Below are positions 27,801 through 42,800 of a DNA stretch of 64,000 bases, piece after piece; within the stretch, counting starts at the first letter, position 1; every line of letters begins with the position of its first letter. A program made the translations under genes and the position numbers. The notes beneath the pieces are model-generated. The model did no database searches and had not been told where the DNA came from. It saw only the letters and a program-made list of their open reading frames with translations. This DNA comes from Apostichopus japonicus (Eukaryota > Echinodermata > Holothuroidea > Aspidochirotida > Stichopodidae): assembly GCF_037975245.1 (NCBI RefSeq), contig NC_092575.1, positions 14,238,310 through 14,302,309 on the forward strand, in the 5' to 3' direction.

Positions 27801-30800
27801 TTTAATTTACCGTTGGTTCGTTGGAATGAAAAGAAAAAATTCCACCGAACAACTTTGAAGGAGGGCCGGTTAAAAACAAAACATGTTTTTCGCCCGCACA
27901 AGGGGCCTCCTTTTTCCTGAATCCCTGGGTGTCTATTCGGATTACAAGCAATCTAAACTATCATTAAATAATATTTTGTAAAGGAAGCCACGTATTCCGA
28001 ACTAGTATTAAAGCAATGAAAAGAAAAAATAATGGCCGCCCGTTTTTTTTTTCAGATTTCATACGAGAAACATTATTTTATTTGAAAAAAAAGAACAACT
28101 CAAACGTATGGTAATTCTTTGTCGCAAGAAGTGTGTTATTGGGAAATATGTATTGAAAGAGGCAGAGAATTTGCCGCAAAACGGCGGACCTTTCATATGA
28201 AAATATGTAAACCTTCATTGAACATCCTGTCCTCCCGCAGTTGATTTGAGTAGGCCTAGGCCTATGCTAAAACAAAACTTTGAACAAAAAAAAGAGGTGT
28301 TACGTAAAAAAAACTTATACTTCTTAGAATGTAGGAAAACAGTTTCCAATTGCATGACTTTTTCCCTTGAATGTCCGTTTGCCAAATAAAAAACATTTAG
28401 GATCCACAGACTGATTGGCCATGACAAAAGTGTTCGAGCACAATTTAAAATGGCGCTAAGATGCTTACCAGCTCCATTCAACTTGACATTATAAGAACCA
28501 GTTGTAACCGAACATCAGAAGAGTAAAATCCACGTATTCCAACAGTAAGTTTCATTTGAGGTTTTCGTTTTCCTATGTCATGCGTACTAAAACGTGATCA
28601 CCAAATATCCCAACTGCAGGTGCGCGCGCGGAATATTGACTACCCTGGAAATCTAGGTCATGTCCTGGTTTCTGCTCACAAGCCTGACACCTGTTAATTT
28701 GCATTCCATTCTGACCTAACAAGGAGTTGTTACAACCCTGGCAAACTGCCAAAAACGTGCGACACTATATTAACCCGTCTCGTAAGAGAGGAGGGGTGGC
28801 CCAAGCAGTCTCCCAGGTACCTTGCTTAGCGCGTGTGAGCTCAACCTTTGCAGCAACGAGCTTTACCCTGGATTCCTGGAAGTACAATTATGTTCGTGAG
28901 ATTTTACGCCCTGGGATTTGTTTCTCAATGTGTTCAAAGTTTGCGAATAACATTTCCTCATTGTTAAATACAAACTTCGATAACCATTGAAGATAAAAAA
29001 AAAGGAAAATAACCGGACGATTGAACGGTGAGAAAAAATACACTTAACGTAGGGGTAAAACGTTCGTAACATTTGCATATTACTAGTACTTTCAGATGTT
29101 TCCGACTTTTTAAACAGTGTTACATTCGTGGCGCCTTGTGTGTCTGGTAATGGCGGTACGTTCGGCGTTATCAATAAAAAGCTTAGCAACTTTTAAGGAG
29201 CTACGGGAGTGACATGTTAAAACATTGAAATTATTTTTAAAAAAAAGTTCAATACGTATCTCCGTGTTACATATTAAACATTAAACATTTTCGGTTGTGT
29301 CGGCAGGAGGTAAACATTAAAGTAACGATGCTGTAGTGTACCGTATTTATATTCGTTGTTCAGTCTGGGATTTATTGGATTACTTCATGTGTACTGTTGT
29401 TTTGAAAATATTTTGTGCGACGTTTTGAGCCTAGGTAAAACGATATTTTTGTTGAACGGAAGCCACTTAGAACCAGGATAAGATACACCGATGGCCATTA
29501 TCATCAATATGTCGATATTTCTCTTATTTCGTGTTACTGCTCCCCACTCCTGCTTGAATTTTTGTTTCAAAAGGTTAGTAAATAGTTATTGTACATTGAA
29601 TGCTTTTGTCAAAACATGACGTTACTTCAATATATTTCTTCGCAGCAATTTTGTGTTCAAAGTTGTATCACCTTTGACTTTGTTCAAATCATTAATTCAC
29701 CTTACACGATTTTTCAACACTTTCTGAATGGCCAGGCCTATGTACTTTCAATATAACATACCAGCAATGGCCCTTGTGGAAAAAGCAATACACTGCATTT
29801 CGAAATATTTTGTTTGGCATCGTGCCAGGAGTGCAAAATAGAAACGCTACATATACAGTAGGAAAAGTATCCAAAGTCGCTTATGTTTGTGTTAACGATA
29901 ACATTTTATTAAAAAGGCAAACCAATCATAAACTTCGACTGATAAAACTTCTATCGTTCCCATGGTGAAGTGAACCTGGGCAAGTTCGAATGTCGATGAC
30001 CAATTTATGTTCCGTGACTAATGTCAATGGGAATTATGTGTGTAAAAAATCGGGTCTTTCCACGTGTTATATATATATAGAAGTTTTACGTAAGCGGAGC
30101 GAAATTCTTGGAGGCTCCTTGATTGTGAGGAAGCACTAATACCTAAGCCTCAATATTTGTGGAAAAAAATCGTAAGGGTTTTCTTCTGAAAATATTTTTT
30201 AATAGTAGGCCTAACCAAAACCTTGTCATTGCTTTTGGGGGAAGTCAGATCTTCAAGTTCAAATATTGTTTTGTTTTTTTCGTTAAACGGTTATCGTGGT
30301 TTTCTTGCGAGGCATATACGGCGTAACTTTCGATGAAGGCTAAAAGGTAGGATAGGCCAAGGCCTACCTTGTTCTCATTAATTGTTACCTACATTCAATT
30401 TAATGCCCAACGGGAGGAACTCGTATAAATATTAACAGACTGGTGCACATTGTAATTGATAAAGTTTCCTTGCTGAAGTTTTCCTGCACTGATTGTATCG
30501 ATCGTTTGTACTTCTAGTAGCGCTGTTTTCTTTGTTACTCTTATTCTTAACGGCTTAAGTATATGCTTACTCTGTGGTTGAATATTTTGGAAAGGCTTAG
30601 GAGACATTACTTGATGTTGAGTTTACCGACTCTTTTCTGCATCACAGTTTATTCTAACCCATAGAAGCTCTGCTATATAAAGCGGCTGAGAATATCCTAC
30701 GTTTACAGATTATACGAGATTGTACGTCTTTACGCGCGTATAATCCCTATTCAGGTGCACTGAAGCGAAGCCCTAAGCCGCGTAGACACGGCGTAGACGC

Positions 30801-33800
30801 CGCGTAGACACCGCGTAGAAAGTCGCGTACAGAAACGTATAACATCGTGTAATCGCGTATAATCGCGTAGATAAACGTAGAGTATACGTCTACGCGAGTT
30901 ATACGTGAGCGGTACTGTACAGTAGGTTAGGTAATCCGAAGGACAACCTTAAAACTTTCTTAAACATGAGCCCTGATACAGATGACCAAAATTTAAAAAA
31001 ATCAATACCTCTCGCATGAGCACAAGCCCCAAAACAAAAGAATTACAACAGTTATTATGATGTGTTAATTTTAAAGTGGACCCTATGTTTTTAAGGGGAA
31101 TATTTTTGAAAGTTGGAACTGGAAGTTAAATAAATATCATTCTAATGTATGTCATGTCTGTTATACACCCATCCATCTATCTAAAAGTCATTTTCAGCCA
31201 TTTGTAATTTCATTTCCTAATGTCCTATCCAGATGTGCCTACAGACCCTGATGACCCACACTGATACTATTGGGACCTTTCATGAAATGCACTAGACTAA
31301 TCAACACTTACTTTTCACTGGCAAGACCCTTTCAACAAATCCATCTTTGTCCATCTGCAGGTCTTCCTCATTAGGATGACAATGAAGTTTGCCTCTACAT
31401 CTGACACATTGCCTGCCCTGATCCATCTAAAACAAATAAGTAACAATTTGGAAGGTTTGTGATAATATTTACACTTTGTAGATGATGCTATAACATGCAG
31501 CTACCTTTATATGGCACAAATTGCTTTGATTCCAATTTTACAAGCTAATAAAGACTCATTGATAAACCTAATACTATAATCATGGGAGAACACTGGTTAA
31601 GTAAGCATCGTCATCCAACCATACTTTTTGGTGGCAGATCAAACATATACATGATGACCTAGGGTCAGCTCGGCAATCTTGGACATGACTGTTAAAGTTA
31701 ACGGTTGAAATAGTCTATCCACCATCACAAATGGGTATGGGTAGCCTGTTAACTATCTTGTACCTGATCTATATATCAGTATCTGTAAGCAATAGTGCAA
31801 TATAATTTTAAAAAGTGGAGTATATTGCTTGCAAAAGTTTTTTTCAAAAGGAAGTGAAACAACTGAAATTGATAGTTCTATGCTGTTCTTTAGCAGTTAT
31901 ATAACTGTAAAACCTTGGTGTATAGAAATCCTGACTACTTGAATCCTGACTACTTGAACAACCAATTAGCCCTTTGTGTGTGCAGAAAATACTACTTACA
32001 GTCATGTCTGATGAACAAGATACTACAATTTTTGCTGGTGCAGGACTCGTAGGTCTCATTTTCTTTAATAACTTCACTCTTTCGTGAGCTGACTGCTCCA
32101 AAGTTACAAACAGGTTTTTATCTGCTTCTCAACTGCTAGAGCTATTCCAGATGATCTATGAAATCAATGAGGATATTAAGAAGTTCCTCCAGGGTGAAGA
32201 TATTCAGTTTATATGCCTCCATAACAAGCATCAAGAACTTAATTCTTCCTTCAACTTCAACTTCGTAGGACATTTTCACTGGCATTCTGTAAGCTCTGAC
32301 AAGAAATGTTTAAGGATGCAATGTGTTTTGCAACAGGTCATATATTAACCTTTCACGAAGGCCATAAACTCAAGTTCAACCAGTTGTTATATCACAGTGA
32401 ACTAAAAAGTATTTGTCAAGAGCTAATTTTCCTTTCTTTTCCGAACAAAAAAATTCATCAGGTTGTGGCAAGCATAGTGTTATACTCCAAACACTTATTT
32501 CTTCAATTGTTTGAAACCTTACTGTAGTCTGTAACATCCAACAACTGACAACTAAAGTGGTAGGCTTAGGCCTAGGCTGTATGAATACTATCAATGAAAA
32601 TACACCACTTTGTGACAATTTCTTTGGTAGCCAATGTTGAATTAGATTGACCGTCACATTGAATAGCCTAATTCATATGTTGACAGAATGCTTGCAGTGA
32701 AAGGATTATCTATAGTAGTATTACAACAACATAATACACTTTGTTTAGTGACCTATAGTTACTAGGCTACAGTAAATGTACTAGACTTTACTACTTCTGG
32801 GTGGGTATTGTATTTGGTAACCTAACGTTACACTACAGTATGTCTACGTACGTTAGACCATGCCTAGCCTACCCTTCGAATAACTTAGTACTACTACTAG
32901 TAGTCATTTTAAAGTAGACTAATTAGGCTAGGATGTAACGTGTTGACCACAGAAGCGTTATGGTAACTCATGTTAGGTCTTTAATCAACACAAAGAGCAG
33001 TTTGGAATGTAACTTACATGGCAGGGCGATATCTGCAAGTAATAAAACGTTTCGATGCCAATTCAATGCCACTTCGATGTCAATTCGTACAGCATGCAAG
33101 AATGCTTGTTAAATTATGGAAGGCGAATTGGGCCACAACATGATATACAGTAACAGCAATCCTTGCGTACCGGACTTGCGCAGATACAGTAGTGGGATTA
33201 GCATTGGAGACGGAGATTTACTCTGAGATTAAGAGGGGTTGTTGTGGGGGGGGAGGGTTAAGTTACATCATATGGTCCAGGTGACGGTCTAAGGTAACTC
33301 AAGTAGGGGCTTGGTCATTAAAGGGTGCATCGTGGTTCACATTAATCTGAGGGTATGACTTTATATGAGTGGCATACATCAAGTGCATTAAAATCATAAT
33401 ATGACGGACGATGCGGAGGGAAATAGGGAAACGAAAAAAATCGTACAAGGGGAACCCTGCCATCACTTGGCACCACTGAGTTTCTAAAGATTTTCATGGG
33501 GGGGGGGGTCATGCAAAATAGGTAGTTGGAGTTAAATAAGACAACCGAAACCCTGCACTGAGAGCAAGCACTAAATGCTCAAAGGCGAAGTCAGGTGGGG
33601 AGGGCATAGGAACCTCCCCAATCAAATTAAAAATAGCATGGCCGAATGGGGGTGGGATTGGAGTTTTTAAAATAATATCGAGTACATGTTGCTGGTTTGA
33701 CTGCACACAAGACTAGGTATTAAAATTGCAGAAGCAGGAATGACGATTGTAAATATGATTACTTCTGCTATGTTTGGTCATATTAAACGTATATATCATG

Positions 33801-36800
33801 CTGCATGAGCAGGGAGCAAAGCAAATGGTTGGGGATGAGTCTCGAGGGAATGATTAGAACAAAAGTCAATTTGATAAGTTTGAACTTTTGACGACTTTCT
33901 GTGCTCGAAAACCTTATCACAAAGGAAATTGGGTATTGAATGGAAGATGCCATATTCTTTCTTTTTATTTCTGTTCCTTTCTTCATGTTTACTTTTAAAG
34001 TGCAGTGCACGTCTATGTTAAAGTGTATGTTATGTTCTCCCCGCATTCCAATAATCTTACATTGTATAACATGTAAATATGGGTCCATATCCACTGCTAT
34101 ATAAAATGAGAGAAATGTTTACATTAATCATTCTTCATAGGTAAATAAAGTTGGAATACATCCTTCTCCTTCTCTTCATCCTCCTCCTCATCATCATTAT
34201 AATTACTTTTATCATCTTGCATATTATTTTTACATTTAATATGTCAGTCATGTTACATATATATATTAGTCATATAATATATTAATATTATTTTGGTGCT
34301 ATTGTTATTGTTTTGGTCGTCACAACTTTATTATCATTACTATTTTCCTTTTTTGGTGTTGATAGAGTATTGATAGCCTGGGGATAGGTTCTAGCTTAAA
34401 TTTGTCCTCGGATATTGTAAATGTCCTCACAAGTATATATTTGTAGAGGTATACATAAATAGAGGGCGCTATATATATATTAGCATACATTCAGTATACA
34501 CCAGGTATTGGAAAAGTACTAAATATGGACACATTCGAGATAAGTCCATAGCAGTGTTAATCAACCCCTGGGGGGTCAGTTAAAGGTACTTAGAATGTGA
34601 GGACACGAAATTTGTCCTCACATTTTTCAATTGTCCTCATATGTATAGGCCTGTAGAGGAAAATGTCCTCGTATACATAGGTCTGTCAGTACATACATAC
34701 ATACATACATACATACATACATACATACATACATACATACATACATACATACATACATACATACATACATACATACATACATACATACATACATACATAC
34801 ATACATACATACATACATACATACATACATACATACACGCACACATATTGGCCCTATTTCGATCATTTTGAACATATTGAACTACATTCCAGAGAGTCGA
34901 CATTCTAACAATAAATTTTTCTTTTCTTTTTTGTTTTCTATCTTTAACCATCTTTCTTTTCCTTTCCGATGATAACACTTCAAGGATTTTGATTTTTGAA
35001 TTTGATTAACTACAATCTTTCATTGTCCAATTCCCCTAATAAAAATTGAAAAAAAAGGAATTCTAAAATGCAAAATTGCACAAATAATACCTGTTGTTGC
35101 TTAATTGCAAATCATATAATGACATTGATCTATCTTTGCATTTTTTTAAGCCGCTTATTTTTGTTGAGATTTCGTAAACTTAAACGTTGTAAATGGTCAA
35201 CAAACCAGTCTCCTTATCAATCTTACCTTAGCTTACTTCCAGTCTTGGCTAGTGAAATTTCGGCTTTACATTCATGTAGAATATTGCTCCATTGTGCTCT
35301 AGACATCTTGTATGCCTTTAGCAGCTCAATATTTTCACCGAGCTTATTTTCCACGTCTTTCGTCTTCTTGTATCTTTCTTCAGTAACACAGCCGGCCTTG
35401 TATCCTGATTTGTAAAAAAGTTGAATGGAAAGATCAATCAATCAATCAATCGACCAGTCAGACAACAAATCAACCAATCAAATCACCTTAACAAATTTCT
35501 TTCTGTGAAATAAGAAGACTTTTCATAGCTTTCTTCACATGTTACTTCCTGACCGTATCCTCAATGTCAATGTCGCCAGTCCCGGCTGCATGTTGTTGTT
35601 CTTTTGCCTGCAGTGCGACTATGGGAGACATATTAACCAATCGTCTGTGCAGTATTTTCCGTGACGTAAAGCATTGCATGTTTTTCTGGATACATGTCAA
35701 ATCAAGTACTCAGATATGATTGCCTATTATATACATATATATCACAATCGACTCAAAATACTGGTAAGAATTAAATACCACAGCGTGATCCAATCTTCAC
35801 CAAACATATTCCTTCACAAAACTTAGATTGTTACATAAAATAACACCCTCCATGGTAGAGAAGTTTTACTATTGATGGTGATACTGAATTCAGGCCTGGG
35901 ACAAGTGAAGAGAGTAATCCCTGTTCCAAATTTCAGCTTTGTGAAGCATTAGTAACATCAGAGATTATTGCCCTTTATTTAATTTATGGCAATAGAGAAG
36001 TCCTCCTACTTAAAAACTGAACTAGAATATCTCAAGTTACCTCTTAGGCCTTTCTCTTTGTCCCTCCAACATTCTACCTTATTTCCAAATTGTTGAAAAT
36101 GTACTATTAACATCACAAAGACATATCATTATCTATAGTTGTGCAGTTTAGATGCTCTTCCAATATGCGAACGATATGAAGTTTATTTTAGTTTTTTTAT
36201 GACAGCCATGTCAAATTACCAAGCCAAAAGCAGAAACTGCTAGACTTTTTCTATGCATGTGGTATGAAGGACAAATATCAATATGTTTTAGGCTCATTGT
36301 TCATAGAAAAAGCCTGCTTTTATGAAAGATGTTCATTTCCCTGGTCTTCTGTCACTATGTCAAGGGGCATATTTCCAAACGGCACGACAAACTCTGGCCA
36401 TGCCACAAAAGTTTCTTCATATCATTCCATCAATAAACCCAAAACTTCTGAAATACCAAATTCTAATTACCTCATTAAGAGCTGTTTCTGAAACAAAGCT
36501 ATTCTATGTTATATTGATTCCCAACATGATGATGCAATATTGTGATAACAATAGTCAAGTATATATAAATAATTTTTTTCATCAGCGGTTTAGCAAGCAT
36601 TCTGCATATTGTCATCAAATCCTGAATGTGTGATACTGCATGGCAACAACTTCAACCAGCACCAATCAAAGAGGAAGCACAAGCATTAAATTTCACTCTT
36701 CTTCTCTTTACTAGACAGTTCAAAGTCTGCTGGTAATATCCCATTACTGCTACAGTTTCCTAGTAACACCAGACGATAACTACAGCAGCTAGTAACAGGA

Positions 36801-39800
36801 TCTTACATGTGCCCAGAAAACATGATAATCCTTTCCTATAGTTTCAAAGCAGAATCTTGTGTTTTTAAGAAACTTTAGACTTGAGAATGTTATGCCAAAC
36901 TTAGGGTCAGCCCTTCACAATGCCATTAGATATTCTGTATGTCCACGACCACTATCGTTAAGGATGGCTGTATATTTAAAAAATTGTCGTCGCATAAGCC
37001 AAAGCTTTAGACAGGCTTGCTCAACCTCATGTATCTACAGGTAATTGGTGAGTTGCTTGTTAGTCTCCACGGCGGTCACCTTCAACTAAAGTTTCTCAAA
37101 CTTTGCAATAGGACAATGATATCAGATACCTTGGTCAGATTGGTGGGTATCAAAAACAGTGTATGTATTGATTGATGATGTTTACTAAAACTCAGGGTCA
37201 ACCCTTTCAAACTGCCATAAGACATACTGTGTACAGTCTGTGTGTAGGAGGTAAGTTATTAAAACTACTGAATGTTGCATATCACACTGTGGATAAAAGC
37301 ACAATAGTGTCAAGGAGATACACACTACTATGTAAAGGTTGAGGAAAAATATTTCACAACATACATTGTATGTTTGTTTCAAATGATCATGACAATCAAA
37401 AGATAGTCAATGATGTGAACATTATTACATCAATGTTTCATAAAATCCACAGTCCTGATGTTTTAGTATAAATCGCAGAGAAGTCACTACTTATAGAGGC
37501 TTGCATGGACAACGGTTAAAGGTTAAAATTTAGGGTAAAAAGAAAACCGAGAAGGAAGGGCATGACTTAGTATATCTCTCCCTCCTCCTCCTACTTCACT
37601 ACCCACCCCCAACCCTTCTCTCATCCCTCTTTGTTCAGGCTTGATGGACAGCCTCCATACTGTGAGAATGATTTAGTATTGATATTTTCCAACAATTTTT
37701 AATAATAATCATAATAATATACGAAAATATATATTGTGCTGTTATCTATGTAAACGATGCTCATTGCTTATTGAAACAATGGTTACAGACAGAGAATAAC
37801 CATTTAGTTTTAGGTTTCTAATGTCCGTTTTATCATTAAAATTCATGAAAATAAAGGTATTTTGGGGCAAACATTGTTTATATACATACATCTTTAAATT
37901 GTGTAGCAGTCATTGCCATGTAACACTAAATATAAGTATTCCCTACTTTTGAGTCCTAGTTTTATGACCCTTGCTGTAACGCTCACATTATAGTCACCAT
38001 CTGGTGGTTCCGACCTTCACTGTTAAGCAAACTTATGGGCACCTGAAAAATGTAATCTTAATTTATTCTACCCAAATTGCACCGGGAGAGACAAAATTTA
38101 GATGTCAACTTGAAGTGTTTGACATATTTGTGGGACGCAAAATTCACTGTAATGTATATTCAGCACTTCTTAAATTGCTAATAAGGTGTAGCCAATGATT
38201 TATAATCACACAGGTCTCTTACTTAGATGGACTGGTATAAAAAAAATGTGTTAACTATTACCTATCTTGGTATCAATAAATGCAAAGTAACAACCAACTG
38301 AAAGAAAATGCAACTTTAATACCTTACCTTTCTCAGTCAACCGTAAATCAGCGTTATCTGGTCGTAAACTAATCCTAAATTCTGTCCTGCTCGTGAACAT
38401 TCTGTACGGCTCTGTGGTGCCCTGGGTGGTCAAGTCGTCTATGAGAACGCCGATGTAACCCTCCGTTCTATTGACGATGAATGGCGGCTCACCACGGGCC
38501 GTTAACCCTGCGTTGATTCCAGCAATTATACCCTAAGCATTAAAGAATGTTGAACAATCCATATCACACAAAAAACAGAAGAAAACTTAGCCAGTTTCAA
38601 GTTTCATCTATTCTATGAAATACAACTATAGGAAATTCAATTGGGATTTCTTTGTTTTGAAAGGCACAGCATTTAATCATTATTATGATGTTCTTCTGTA
38701 AGATGGGTGGGTTGGGGCATGGGGGATAGGGGGAGGGGAAGGGAAAGGTAGGGTAGAGGCCATGTAACTTGATTACCACATCCTATCCATATCATACAGA
38801 GATCAATCTGAAATTGTAATTGTTTCTGTCCCCCCCCCCCCAAAAAAAAAAATCCATCTTGTTTATTCAAAACATTTTTGGGTGGAATATACCTGGTGAA
38901 TATTCTCTTAATATTTCTTTAGTTCTGTGCATTTTTAATTTTACAGAATATGATGGTGACAGTAACCAATGATTGAAACCACACATATGCCTCAGGTACC
39001 ATATCAGAATGCTGAGGGGAGCTGCAGCCCCATGCAGCCAGGCTGCAGAGGACATACATCTTTTGTGTTTCTGTGGCTGCAGCCTTTCTGTTTGACACAG
39101 TACCGATTGAGGGTTATTCCCAACTTATGTTTGAATATTACTAGCTCAGTCAATGTGACACAAATTCACAACTCAGATAAACTTTGACATTAAACAAGAC
39201 AGGTAAATCTGCAGGAAAGTGTTGTCAAACTAAGCGTTGATACTTGCTTAAATTTGTAAAGATTAATCTTTCAGAGCAAGAGAAATTGATAAATTCTACA
39301 AATTTCGAATGGAACAAAGAAACTAACATAGTTTGGAGCTCGACTTTATTGCATTACAAAACTAACAAAATAATGCAAAAAAACACATGATAAAAGATGA
39401 GAAATTTATATAAAATCAATTTAAAATAACGACATTGGTCTGATCTCACCTGTGCGGCGGCTTCTTCGTAACCTGTTGTTCCGTTTATCTGACCAGCAAA
39501 GAATAACCCTTTAATCCTCTTTGTTTCTAAAGATGGTTTGATTTGTCTCGGGTCCATAAAATCATACTCTACTCCATAGCCTGACAGCAAATGAAAAATA
39601 TGAGAAATGAGATGGACGATTTCCAAAACTAAACGTGATTTGATAAAGGGGAAATATGTTTCAATATTATATCCTTTGTCTTTTTTTGGTTTTTCTTTTC
39701 CTTTGTTATCCATGGATTGCTTAATTCCTGTGTGCAATTGACCATTCCATTATCACCCCCCCCCCCCCTACCGCATGCTTATCCTAACTCTGAAATTATG

Positions 39801-42800
39801 AAATGATGATTGATAGATCAAGTACCTGGTCTTGTCATGATGGCCTCTTCCAAACCTCTGACATTGTGGATACATTCTTCCTGCAGTTCAGGTGGGAGGG
39901 TTATTGAGAAACCTTGCATGTACACAATATTTGTGTTTAACCCTAAACAAGATGACAGAAAGAGAAGAACAATATGTACAAAATAAGCAGCAAAGACAGA
40001 TTTCATTCTTTTTACACACACACAGGTGTGTTTTACATTCAGACTGAGGACACCATTGTCTTTTCCATTATTCCAATCCATGTACCCTAACCTTAACAAT
40101 ACCCCTGAACAATAGCAGTCTTATGAGGACAGAGGAATTCTTTTCAAATGACATCTAAGGACTTGGAATTCCTTTTTTCAAGTCCTCAGTCGGAATACAA
40201 GGCAAGTGCCCACTCGCAAGAAAACCTCACACACACACACAAAGATGGTTATGTTTTCCTTAAGCTGTACATACATAATAACATACGGAATGAACACCTT
40301 AGTGAGTCTGTATCATGCAAATGTATACATGCAGCTGTACAGCATCCACATACACACACACACATGTACACACATATACAAATCCAGTATTTTGTGTACC
40401 GACTGTCCTTGATTAAATTTTAAGATGCTAGTTCCAGGCATTCACATAATCCTTCTAGCAATGTTGACTTTATCCAAAATATACAGCTGACATATCATTA
40501 ATGGAAGGTCTGAGGGTTGCTCACAAAGTTAAGGATAGCACATCAGGGTGTTAATAATAACTGGGCAAATTTCTTAAGGGTCATTGATTCATCCCAGAGG
40601 ACCCAGAAATAACCATAAAAATTTGCCCGGAATAGGGTCACATAATAACCTAGTCCAGAGATGTTACCACACCCTTCCTTACCTTCTGGTTCTAACCAAA
40701 TCTGATGAGGTCTATTTCCAAATCTCATTACCTTACTCTCAATGGATGGACAATATCTGAAGGAAAAAAATCAATCAAGCAACCAATCAACTATAAGGAA
40801 ATGCAAAACGAAATGAAACCATGTTGCAATGGGGCTTTTCCAGAGTCTCAACAGAGGTCCTAATATCGGTCCTAATATGCCTGATCTGTACTGTTAACAG
40901 ATCTCTAAATTAAAGCAACATCACCTTGTGAACGCACTCACAAGCACGTAACCACACTGGGTTAATTTGCATAGTACTGACGCGCTGGGTGATTGACCAG
41001 ATCATGGTTCCACTTGTGCATATTTACGAAAACGAAACACATACTTGATACAGCTAGCCTGACTTAAAACTTCCTAGAAATGGTTCAAGAGATCTCTTCT
41101 TAAGTATTTACAGATGTAATTGTATAAACTATAATTGATCAACTCAAGGTAGCTTTATTATCTGCAGTCAAAGAGTGTAGTTCTTCAAGAATATAACTAG
41201 ATAGAACAACACCCTCTGTTGATTATTGACGTGGCACGCGAGTCCCAATCCTAACACAACATAGCTGTAGAATTCCATTCCTAACACAACATGAGGCACA
41301 AAACAAAATCACATGTGACACTAACAAAACAAGTTTCATCCTAAAACTGCAGTGTCACACAGATCGCTAATTCCCATCTTTAATACCAGATGGAATTTGA
41401 GAGAGCAAAGTCACTATTATATCTATGACAAATTAAAACCATAACTTTTAAAATGTTAAGTGACTAAAGACTTTCTTCATAAGCATTCTATGAGCTAAAC
41501 ACAAGTTACTAGTACAAAGTGTCTCCTTGCTAATGCTCTCATATTTTACTTCTCATGCAAATAGTTGCAATTATTTGGACAATTAGTATTAATACTGGTC
41601 AGTTTGAGAAATTAAAAACTTCCACAGTCTAGAATCTTTTCTGTGAATCAATCCCTTTCCGGAATTCTGGAACCTTTATTGACTCCCAAGCCCCCCCCCC
41701 CCAAAAAAAAAAATGATTATATATAAAATAACAGTACATGGAAACTGGCAATTCTCACCTTGGACCGGTGACCTCTTCCCGTACATGGTGATTGAGATGT
41801 CTATTTTGGAGGATGATTTCGCCAACTTTGGTAGAAGAATTTGTGAGATGACAAGAGACTTGTTCTTCCGGCTGAGAGAGAATGATATGAAAGATGGTTC
41901 TATAACCCCCTGACAAAGACAACTACCACATCCAGTTAAACCAGCCTACTGAGTCGACTTACTTTCTTGATCCTCTTTTGTCACTGAAACACCATAACAA
42001 CACACAACGAGGACGTTGTGGTCAAGTGGTTAAGGCAGTGGACTTGTGATCTAAGGATTACAGGGTCGAGCCCTGGCCAGATCATTGCGTTGTGTCCTTG
42101 GGCAAGGCACTTTATCTCCATTGCCTCTCTTCACCCAGGTGTATAAATGGGGACTTGCAAGGTGACTTGTAAATATAGTTGCGTGCGCCGGTTTGTGGCT
42201 GCACCCTATGGGAAGTCCCCCTGGGGACACGTGGCTGTGGTGCACTGTGGTGCTCCAGGAGAGATTGTTTGAATTGTGCACATTTGGTGTGCAGGTGTGA
42301 CAAGTTACCAATGACCAGGGTTAAGTACTGCGCGGCGAGACTTTATTGTAAGTTGGGCTATATAAGAACTGTTAATTATTATTATTATTAATTATTATTA
42401 TTATTATTATTATTAATGAATCCAAAGAATTCAGCACACAGCAATCGAGACACTAGGTGCATTGCTGATGCACAACTTGACAGATCCAGACAAACATCAG
42501 TCATGAAAAGTTTGCTTTTAAAACTTTTAAAATTTATACCTCTACCTTTTCAAGGGTATGGAAAATGAGCAATTAATTTCTTTGCCATGCAGTAATCTTT
42601 AAGCATTTGTGTTTTGTTTTTCACCACCAGGATGAATATGGTTAGAAATATGAAGGTGTTGAGTCAGCAACCAGAAAGATTAACAGCTTTTCAGCTGTTG
42701 GACAAACAGACATTTCCGTAACAGACAGAACACACTACAGGCAAAGAAGAAATATCACAGTCTCCTCACAAATGTACCACTAGCTTTCTAAAAATATATT

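Noticed and set aside
34627-34978. Overlapping open frames on both strands with poly-CMYV or poly-HTYI
   Set aside because: Products of the CATA microsatellite, which has no stops in several frames.
36264-36633. Two overlapping plus-strand open frames of 75 and 103 codons
   Set aside because: No motif, no splice signals and opposite to the host gene; length is compatible with chance in AT-moderate DNA.
42019-42075. Possible tRNA gene
   Set aside because: A and B boxes belong to the head of a SINE; no complete cloverleaf and a SINE body follows directly.
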